In this document: one piece after another, positions 58,043 through 64,000 of the stretch
Position numbering within the stretch: the stretch's first letter is position 1
How the letters are laid out: each line of letters opens with the position of its first letter
Assembly (NCBI GenBank): GCA_019455325.1
Contig: JACFMQ010000005.1
Location: 62,001 to 126,000 of the forward strand
Direction: 5' to 3'
DNA length: 64,000 nt
Source: Rhodocyclaceae bacterium
Lineage (GTDB): Bacteria; Pseudomonadota; Gammaproteobacteria; Burkholderiales; Rhodocyclaceae
Program-made: the position numbers and the translations under genes
The notes under the pieces: model-generated
Told to the model about the DNA's origin: nothing
Databases searched by the model: none
What the model saw: the letters and a program-made list of their open reading frames with translations, nothing else

Positions 58043-60178
58043 ATGAGGCGCGTTTCAGTCGATATCGGTGGCACCTTCACCGATTGCTTTGTGGTGTGGG
58101 ACGGCAAGTACATCGAAGCCAAGGCCCTGACCACCCATCACAACCTGGCACTGGGTTTCAACGAAGCCCTGAGCAAGGCCTATCACGATCTCGGCCTGGA
58201 GCTGGAGGAAATCCTCTCCCAGGTGGACTCGGTGCGCTATGCGACGACGCTGGGCACCAACGCCCTGATCGAGCACAAGGGGCCCAAGATCGGCATGCTG
58301 GTCACGGCCGGCTACGAGGCCACGGTGCCGCTGTCGCGTGCCCGCGGCTACGGCGAAGGGCTGGACAACCTCGGCCAGCAGGACATGCCGAACGCCCGGC
58401 GCCCCGATCCGCTGGTGCTGCCGCACATGATCCGCGGCGTGCGCGAGCGGGTGGACTTCCAGGGCGAGCTGGTGATGCCGCTCGACGAGGGCGACGTGCG
58501 CACCCAGATCCGCGAGCTGGTGGACCGCGGCGCCGAGATCATCGTCGTGGCGCTGGTCAATGCGGTGGTCAATCCGGCGCACGAGCAGCGCATCGAGGAG
58601 ATTCTGCTCGAGGAATATCCGTCGCATCTGCTCGGCGCCATCCCGGTGATCCTGTCGCACCAGGTGGCGGGCCGCAAGGGCGAATACGTGCGGGCGACCT
58701 CGGCCATCGTCGACGGCTACCTGCACAACACCATGTACCACGCCCTGTCGGCGCTGGAGCAGAACCTGCGGGCGCACCGCTACGAGAAGCCGATGCTGGT
58801 CATCCACAACTCCGGCGGCATGGCCCAGCTCAACTCCACCGATGCCCTGCAGACCATCCACTCCGGCCCGGTGTCCGGCATCGGCGCCTCCGAGCACCTG
58901 GCGATGCAGTGCGACCTGGGCAATGTGGTCGCCACCGACATGGGCGGCACCAGCTACGACATCGGCATCGTGGTCGAAGGCGGCATCAAGCACTACGACT
59001 TCAACCCGGTGATCGACCGCTGGCTGGTGTCGGTGCCGATGGTGCACCTGGTGACCCTGGGCGCGGGCGGCGGCTCCATCGCCAGCTATGACCGCATGTA
59101 TAACACGGTGAAGTGCGGCCCCGAGTCCGCCGGTTCCGACCCCGGGCCAGCCTGCTACGACCGCGGCGGCATGCGGCCGACGGTGACCGACGCCGACCTG
59201 CTGCTCGGCTACCTCGACCCGAAGAACTATGCCGGCGGCTCGATCCCGCTCAACCCGCGACGCGCGTCGGCGGCGATCGAGGACGCGCTGTGCGACGACC
59301 TCGACTGTTCGGTGATCGAGGCAGCGTTGCTGATCCGCGAGAAGGTGGACGACAACATGGCCAACGGGCTATTCACCGAACTGCGCGCGCGCGGCTACGA
59401 CCCCAAGGACTTCACCATGCTCGCCTATGGCGGCAACGGGCCGCTGCACTGCTGCGGCATCGCCCAGAACCTGAACATCGACAGGATTCTGGCGCCTCCG
59501 CTCAGCTCGGTGTTCTCGGCCGTTGGCGCCGGCAACATGCACCAGCTCCACATCCACGAGGCCTCGCTTTACATGGTGCTGTACGACTCGAACACGCGCC
59601 ACCTGTTCGATGACTACGACCGTTTCAACACCATCGTCGCCGACCTCAAGGAGCAAGGCACCCAGGATCTGCTGCGTCAGGGCGTGGCGCGCGAGGACAT
59701 CTGCCACAACCTGGAGCTGGATCTGCGCTACGGCAACCAGCTGGTGCAGACCACCGCGGTGATTCCGCGCCACGAGGTGCACGGTCCGGCCGATGTGCTG
59801 GCGATCATCGAGCAGTTCTCCAACGACTACGGCAAGCGCTTCGGCGAAGGCTCGCAGGCGCCGGAGGCCGGCATCCGCATCAACACCATCCGCGTGGCCG
59901 CCTTCGTGCGTCACGAGACGGTGAAGTTCGAGAACATCAAGCCGCTCCCGGCCGAGCAGCGCAAGTCGCCGCCGCCGCCGTCGGCCACCCGCAAGTGCCA
60001 CTTCGTCGGCCACGAGGGTGCGTTCGAGACCCCGGTGTGGAGCCGCGCGGCGATCGAGCCCGGCGTGCAGATCGCCGGCCCCGCCATCGTCGCCTCCGAA
60101 GTGACCACCTTCCTGGTCAATCCCGGCTGGAACTTCGTCGCCGCCAAGCAGGGGGCCTCCTGGTTCCTGCGCGCCTGA
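58043..60178 (+). CDS. apcC: ATP-dependent ketone carboxylase subunit, second HyuA-like (ApcC-type)
   Basis: 711 residues, about 78 kDa. The standard N-terminal motif DIGGTFTDCFV is intact (residues 5-15), unlike in the ApcA-type subunit. NVVATDMGGTSYDIGIVVEGG near 295, TLGAGGGSIASYD, and a late AIEPGVQIAGPAIV complete the HyuA family features. It probably performs one of the two ATP-dependent phosphorylation steps, that is bicarbonate or the ketone enol. The operon continues after 44 bp. It is the counterpart of ApcC, and alternatively of the beta subunit of acetone carboxylase. Confidence 0.8.
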   Translation: MRRVSVDIGGTFTDCFVVWDGKYIEAKALTTHHNLALGFNEALSKAYHDLGLELEEILSQVDSVRYATTLGTNALIEHKGPKIGMLVTAGYEATVPLSRARGYGEGLDNLGQQDMPNARRPDPLVLPHMIRGVRERVDFQGELVMPLDEGDVRTQIRELVDRGAEIIVVALVNAVVNPAHEQRIEEILLEEYPSHLLGAIPVILSHQVAGRKGEYVRATSAIVDGYLHNTMYHALSALEQNLRAHRYEKPMLVIHNSGGMAQLNSTDALQTIHSGPVSGIGASEHLAMQCDLGNVVATDMGGTSYDIGIVVEGGIKHYDFNPVIDRWLVSVPMVHLVTLGAGGGSIASYDRMYNTVKCGPESAGSDPGPACYDRGGMRPTVTDADLLLGYLDPKNYAGGSIPLNPRRASAAIEDALCDDLDCSVIEAALLIREKVDDNMANGLFTELRARGYDPKDFTMLAYGGNGPLHCCGIAQNLNIDRILAPPLSSVFSAVGAGNMHQLHIHEASLYMVLYDSNTRHLFDDYDRFNTIVADLKEQGTQDLLRQGVAREDICHNLELDLRYGNQLVQTTAVIPRHEVHGPADVLAIIEQFSNDYGKRFGEGSQAPEAGIRINTIRVAAFVRHETVKFENIKPLPAEQRKSPPPPSATRKCHFVGHEGAFETPVWSRAAIEPGVQIAGPAIVASEVTTFLVNPGWNFVAAKQGASWFLRA

Positions 60179-60222
60179 GGGCTGCAGGACGACCATCGAC
60201 CATCTTTCAGACAGGATCGAAC

Positions 60223-62499
60223 ATGAACGACATCGCTACGCCTGTGAAGGCAAAGACGCCCAGCGCCGAGGAACTGGCGCTGATCAAGAAGTTCCTCAGC
60301 GACACCACGCTGTTCCTCGGGCCCGACCCGGAGATCATGCAGAACCATGACCTCATGCCGCGCACCGAGGCCGAAGACGAGGCCATCCGCAAGATGAGCG
60401 ACGCCCACACCATCGCCAAGATCCGCGACCGCATCCAGGCCGGTTGCGACGAAGGCTACGAGATGGTCGAGCAGATGGGCGCGGCGCCCGGTGCCAAATG
60501 GGGCGACGTCATCACCGGGGTGTATTCGGCCTCGGGCGACCTCGCCATCGCCAGCGCCGGCGGCGTGCTGATCTTCTCCGCGCTGGTGCACCATCCGATC
60601 AAGTTCATCATCAAGAACTGGATGAACGACCCGACGGTGGGCGTGCGCGAGGGCGACGGCTTCATCCACAACGACTCGCGCTACGGCAACGTGCACAACA
60701 CCGACCAGTCGATGATTCTGCCCATCTTTCACGAGGGGAAGCTGGTGTGTTGGGTGGCCTCGACGGTGCACGAGGGCGAGAACGGCGCGATCGAGCCGGG
60801 CGGCATGCCGTCGATGGCCGAAAGCCCGTGCGACGAAGGCCTCAAGATGAGCCCCTTCAAGGTCGCCGAGAACTACGAGATCAAGCGCGACATCCTCACC
60901 TTCCTGCAGAACTCGGTGCGCGAGCCCAAGCTGCAGTACGAGGACATGAAGGTCAAGCTGTTTGCCTGCCTGCGCATCAAGCAGCGCATCGAGGAAACGC
61001 TCAAGACCGATGGTCCCAGTGCCCTCGTCTCCACCCTGCGCCTGACCATGGAGAACGTGCGCGCCGAGGTGAAGCGCCGCATCAGCGAATGGCCGGACAT
61101 GACGGTGCGCACCTACATCATCCAGGACTCGACCCTGCGCGAGAACTGCGTGGTGAAGATCAACTGCAAGCTCACCAAGACCGGCGACCGGTTGATCTTC
61201 GATTTCCGCGGCTCGGCGCCGGAATTCACCAACCGGCCGACCAACACCATCGTCGCCGGCCTCAAGGGCATGCTGGCGCAGGTCTTCCTGTGCTACGTGT
61301 GGCCGGATCTGCCGCGCGGCCAGGCCGCCTTCGCACCGATCGAGGTGATCACCGACCCGCACTCCATCGTCAATTGCTCCTACGACGCACCGAACTCGCA
61401 GAGCCTGATGTCGATCTTCACCGGCTTCACCGCCGGCCAGCACGCGGTGGCCAAGTTCCTCTACAGCTGCCCGGAGAAGTACACCAAGGTCCATGCCCCG
61501 ACCTTCAACATGATCAACACCTTCATCTGGGGTGGGGTCAGCCAGCACGGCGAGACCCTCGGCAACCTCTGCGCCGACCTCAACGGCATGGGCGCGGGCG
61601 CCACGGTGGACCGTGACGGCGAGCATGCGCTGGCACCGATCTTCGCCACCATGGCCGACATCGGCGAACAGGAGCTCAACGAGGAGGACGTGCCCTTCCT
61701 GCAGCTCGTCTCCAAGAAGATGACGCGCGACGCCATCGCCCCGGGCAAGTACCGCGGCGGCCAGGGCTACACCATGATCGTGGCGACCAAGGACAGTGAG
61801 CAGTGGGGATTCATGACCACCTGCCAGGGCGCCAAGATTCCGCCGCTGCAGGGCCTGTTCGGCGGCTACGCCTGCGGCGCCTATCCGCTCTCCAAGGTCA
61901 AGGGCGTGGATGTGTACGACGTGCTGCTCGACACGCCGGAGAAGTTCAAGCACTCCATCGAGGAGATCATGAACGAGCAGCCTTTCGAGGGCGCGAGCTA
62001 TACCACCCACCACATGGGCATGGGCTTCGAGATCTCCAAGCGCGGCGAACTCTTCATGATCTCGCAGGGTGCCGGTGCCGGTTACGGCGACCTGCTGGAG
62101 CGCGATCCGGCCGGCGTCATCCGCGACATCGAGCAAGGCCTGATCTCGCCGGCCGTGGCCGAGCGTCTGTACAAGGTCAAGTTCGATCCGGCGACGCTGG
62201 CGATCAACCACGACGCCACCGCCGCGGCGCGCGATGCCGAGCGCAAGGCGCGCGTGGCGCGCGGCGTGCCCTACGCCGAGTTCGTCAAGTCGTGGAACAA
62301 GCCGACGCCGCCGTCGCACCTGCAGTACTTCGGCTGCTGGGGCGACGACGTCGGCAAGCTCTACATGGGCGACGTGGGCAAGTACCGCGAAGCCGCCGCA
62401 CCGCGACCCAACTACATGCCCCACCCGAAAGACGTGCGCATCGCCGAACTGGAAGCGCGGCTCGCGGCACTCGGCGCACTGGGAGGTGAAAAGCAATGA
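60223..62499 (+). CDS. apcD: ATP-dependent ketone carboxylase subunit, HyuB-like (ApcD-type)
   Basis: 758 residues, about 84 kDa. It is a hydantoinase B-type protein. The metal-binding region FIHNDSRYGNVHNTDQ near residues 147-162 fits the ND-x-H-x-D pattern of the family. GLKGMLAQVFLCYVWPDLP, NCSYDAPNSQS and GAGAGYGDLLERDP are later conserved stretches. The N-terminal 100 residues include a helical lead (EAIRKMSDAHTIAKIRDRIQ). This subunit should carry the carboxylation site. Its stop overlaps the next start by 4 bp. Confidence 0.82.
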   Translation: MNDIATPVKAKTPSAEELALIKKFLSDTTLFLGPDPEIMQNHDLMPRTEAEDEAIRKMSDAHTIAKIRDRIQAGCDEGYEMVEQMGAAPGAKWGDVITGVYSASGDLAIASAGGVLIFSALVHHPIKFIIKNWMNDPTVGVREGDGFIHNDSRYGNVHNTDQSMILPIFHEGKLVCWVASTVHEGENGAIEPGGMPSMAESPCDEGLKMSPFKVAENYEIKRDILTFLQNSVREPKLQYEDMKVKLFACLRIKQRIEETLKTDGPSALVSTLRLTMENVRAEVKRRISEWPDMTVRTYIIQDSTLRENCVVKINCKLTKTGDRLIFDFRGSAPEFTNRPTNTIVAGLKGMLAQVFLCYVWPDLPRGQAAFAPIEVITDPHSIVNCSYDAPNSQSLMSIFTGFTAGQHAVAKFLYSCPEKYTKVHAPTFNMINTFIWGGVSQHGETLGNLCADLNGMGAGATVDRDGEHALAPIFATMADIGEQELNEEDVPFLQLVSKKMTRDAIAPGKYRGGQGYTMIVATKDSEQWGFMTTCQGAKIPPLQGLFGGYACGAYPLSKVKGVDVYDVLLDTPEKFKHSIEEIMNEQPFEGASYTTHHMGMGFEISKRGELFMISQGAGAGYGDLLERDPAGVIRDIEQGLISPAVAERLYKVKFDPATLAINHDATAAARDAERKARVARGVPYAEFVKSWNKPTPPSHLQYFGCWGDDVGKLYMGDVGKYREAAAPRPNYMPHPKDVRIAELEARLAALGALGGEKQ

Positions 62500-63356
62500 G
62501 CCGGAGCCTCGCCGACGATCTGCCCGGCGGCACGGGCAACGGGCGCCTGCGGGTGTGGCTCAAGTCTTCGGCCTACACCCGTCGGCTTCTCCTGGGCGCA
62601 GGGGGCGACCCCTGGGCCAGCGCGCCGCAGTACCTCGCCTACTTCAGTCAGGCCCAGGGCCTGCTGCGCCCCGATGTCGCCGTGGTCGAAGTTGGCGAGC
62701 TGTTCGACGCCTGGCTGGCTCGCCACCCGACGGTGGCGGTGGAGCTGGGCGCCAAGCGGCGCCTCTCGTATCCGCTGCGCAAGCTGCTCGAACAGGAGGC
62801 GCCGCGCCAGCTCCTCGCCGAGGTGGTCGAGGCCGTGATCGCCAACCTGCGGGGTCAGACCCCGCTGGTACTGGCGATGCCGTCGCCCAGGCATTGGTTG
62901 CACCATGCCAATGCGCTGGTGGGACGGGGCGACGCCGAACTGGACCCGGACGGCATCGAGGATGCCGCCATGTACATGGCCGATCTGCTGCGCTCGGTGT
63001 CGGCCTACGCGGTGGGCGGCGTGCTGCTGGAAGAACATCCAGCCGACATCGGCGTGGCCGACGTCGAGCGTTATCGCCCGCTCATCAATGTCGCCAAGCA
63101 CTATCGCTGGTCGCTGGTGCTGCGGCCGCGCGGCGATGCAGAGCGGGTGTCGCTGCCGCCGGCCGATTTCGACGCGCTCATCTCGCCAATCGTCCGGGCC
63201 GCCGCGTCCATGTCCTCGGGCGTGGATGTCAGCGCCGCACTGTGGGCCGGAAGCGCCTTGCCGGTGCTGGGGCCGGGTCAGTTCTACTTCGTCGAGATCC
63301 CGGCCGAACAGCCCCCCGAACTGGTGCTGGAAAGCCTTGCCCGGTTACGAGCGTGA
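62496..63356 (+). CDS. apcE: ApcE-type accessory subunit of ketone carboxylase
   Basis: 286 residues, about 31 kDa, soluble alpha/beta protein. Features include YLAYFSQAQGLLRPDVAVV, VIANLRGQTPLVLAMPSPRH, a run of small residues in YAVGGVLLEEHP, and the end QFYFVEIPAEQPPELV. I recognise no general fold. A fifth gene of this size at the end of an HyuA-small-HyuA-HyuB operon is diagnostic of acetophenone-carboxylase-type clusters, where ApcE is needed with the ApcABCD core. The ATGA overlap with apcD supports strict co-expression. No clear terminator follows within 140 bp. Confidence 0.72.
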   Translation: MSRSLADDLPGGTGNGRLRVWLKSSAYTRRLLLGAGGDPWASAPQYLAYFSQAQGLLRPDVAVVEVGELFDAWLARHPTVAVELGAKRRLSYPLRKLLEQEAPRQLLAEVVEAVIANLRGQTPLVLAMPSPRHWLHHANALVGRGDAELDPDGIEDAAMYMADLLRSVSAYAVGGVLLEEHPADIGVADVERYRPLINVAKHYRWSLVLRPRGDAERVSLPPADFDALISPIVRAAASMSSGVDVSAALWAGSALPVLGPGQFYFVEIPAEQPPELVLESLARLRA

Positions 63357-63496
63357 TCCATCGGGCGGGCGTCGTGGTGTTTTCATGATGCCGGCCTGAT
63401 TCCCTTAGCGTCCCGAACAGGACATTCCCACCGAGTCCAGGAGCAATGCGCCTCCGTGCGCAGGGGGACGGCTGCTCACCGCGTCGCAAGGCGACC

Positions 63497-63536
63497 CGTT
63501 CGATAACCGGGCGGAGATGCGGCGGATTACCGGACG
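63497..63536 (+). promoter_or_regulatory. Tandem activator-binding dyads upstream of the last promoter
   Basis: CGTTCGATAACCGGGCG (63497-63513) and CGGCGGATTACCGGACG (63520-63536), starts 23 bp apart, match the dyads in front of the activator gene (left half CGTTCGAT identical in the first). They lie 95-135 bp upstream of the sigma-54 promoter at 63631. Confidence 0.7.
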
Positions 63537-63589
63537 GGCAATCCGGAATGTTGCTACGCCGCAATGGGATAGCCGGGCTGGTGTTTTTT

Positions 63590-63602
63590 TAACCAATTGA
63601 TA
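63590..63602 (+). promoter_or_regulatory. IHF site
   Basis: TAACCAATTGATA is an exact match to the complement of WATCAA-N4-TTR, in an AT-rich tract. It is placed midway between the activator dyads and the -24/-12 promoter, where bending would bring the activator to polymerase. Confidence 0.7.
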
Positions 63603-63630
63603 ATAAACATATAAATATGAAATTTCTGGC

Positions 63631-63646
63631 TGGCACCTAATTTGCT
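63631..63646 (+). promoter_or_regulatory. Sigma-54 promoter of the truncated last operon
   Basis: TGGCAC-CTAAT-TTGCT is a perfect -24/-12 match. It lies 269 bp upstream of the last gene start in the window. Nothing coding is evident in 63357-63914. Confidence 0.9.
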
Positions 63647-63914
63647 GACTGGATCGTGCGGCGGTTCGGAATGTGTTCCGGCCTGCTCCGCTGCGAAATC
63701 GGATGGCGTGGTGGAAGGCCGGATCGGGGGGGCAGGCGTTTTTCAATTGCCGCAGGAATGACAACCCTCGCCGGCGGCATTTCGACAATTTGGAAACACC
63801 TTGGAGCAGGTATGGAGACAATAAAAATCTGTCCGCGGCGCGGCCCGGCGACACCAATGGCTGCTGGCTTGAACGGCAGGTCTGCGGGCATATCCGCAGA
63901 AGGCGGGAGGCAGC

Positions 63915-64000
63915 ATGCTTAAGGCCATCGGCAAATTTGGGCGTGGTGCGCAGCTGGTGTCCTCGGTAGGCACTTCGTTGTTGCCCGTGGTCATCATTGG
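63915..64000 (+). CDS. Start of a probable membrane protein (cut by window end)
   Basis: A strong ribosome-binding site (GGGAGG, 4 bp gap) precedes an ATG followed by 28 codons. The visible start reads MLKAIGKFGRGAQLVSSVGT and then turns hydrophobic (SLLPVVIIG), like a first transmembrane helix. Too little is visible to name the family. Its promoter belongs to the same activator regulon, so a transporter for the ketone, its precursor or a product is a reasonable guess but not shown. Confidence 0.6.
   Translation, partial: MLKAIGKFGRGAQLVSSVGTSLLPVVII

Noticed and set aside
55628-62499. Three-subunit acetone carboxylase (acxABC)
   Set aside because: There are two HyuA-like subunits, a very small zinc protein and a fifth 286-residue gene, which fits the acetophenone carboxylase layout better; an aliphatic ketone substrate is still possible.
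55628-62499. Hydantoinase or 5-oxoprolinase operon
   Set aside because: The zinc-ribbon and ApcE-type genes, the thiolase, ligase and CoA-transferase partners and the AcxR-like activator are not part of hydantoin or oxoproline pathways.

Overview
The window looks like chromosome of a betaproteobacterium, most likely Rhodocyclales (Azoarcus/Aromatoleum/Thauera-like). The grounds are the very high GC, strong GC3 codon bias, TAGAAT-type -10 boxes, the comM-ubiK-torF-glnK-amtB block, and an acetophenone-carboxylase-type gene set known from Aromatoleum. Species is not determinable from sequence alone. I found no rRNA, tRNA, CRISPR array or intact insertion sequence.

Layout. 1-2.5 kb: ROK kinase (cut by the window edge), beta-carbonic anhydrase, methyltransferase-like protein, DUF1840. 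2.6-10.03 kb: a Fur-box-controlled iron uptake operon on the minus strand (fecI, fecR, TonB receptor with signalling domain, PepSY protein, DUF3649, DUF3325, small periplasmic protein), with several 4-bp stop/start overlaps. 10.2-13.9 kb: cell wall genes (amidase, murB, NamZ-like). 14-15.4 kb: a MerR-type thiol-rich regulator paired with a CZB-GGDEF diguanylate cyclase. 15.5-19.3 kb: metH with a structured leader ending in an intrinsic terminator. 19.3-22.7 kb: FUSC, BamE-like, rhodanese, MFS. 22.7-25.7 kb: a lower-GC restriction-modification island with a plasmid-type ParC-like gene. 25.7-29.8 kb: two transporters, comM, ubiK. 29.8-32.7 kb: NtrC/sigma-54-controlled torF-glnK-amtB. 32.8-40.7 kb: housekeeping genes (phosphodiesterase, purU, thrH, two ABC-F ATPases, acyltransferase). 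40.8-44.2 kb: small genes and flagellar accessory genes (FlgP-, FlgT- and FlxA-like). 44.2-46.6 kb: a scar containing an amt remnant and a short PAS chemoreceptor. 46.6-47.9 kb: CobW GTPase.

48-64 kb is the most interesting part: a ketone-carboxylation regulon. It holds a thiolase, an AMP-forming acyl-CoA ligase, a two-subunit 3-oxoacid CoA-transferase, an AcoR/AcxR-like sigma-54 activator, and a five-gene carboxylase operon with the order and sizes of acetophenone carboxylase (apcABCDE). Each of the five transcription units, including one whose first gene runs off the window end, has a -24/-12 sigma-54 promoter. Each is preceded at about 75-135 bp by copies of one 17-bp dyad (best copy CGTTCGATTATCGAACG), and IHF-like sites lie between in three cases. 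The simplest reading is that the one activator encoded here binds this dyad at all five promoters, including its own. The pathway would carboxylate a ketone to a 3-oxoacid, activate it to a 3-oxoacyl-CoA by ligase or CoA-transferase, and split it with the thiolase. The ketone itself cannot be read from sequence.
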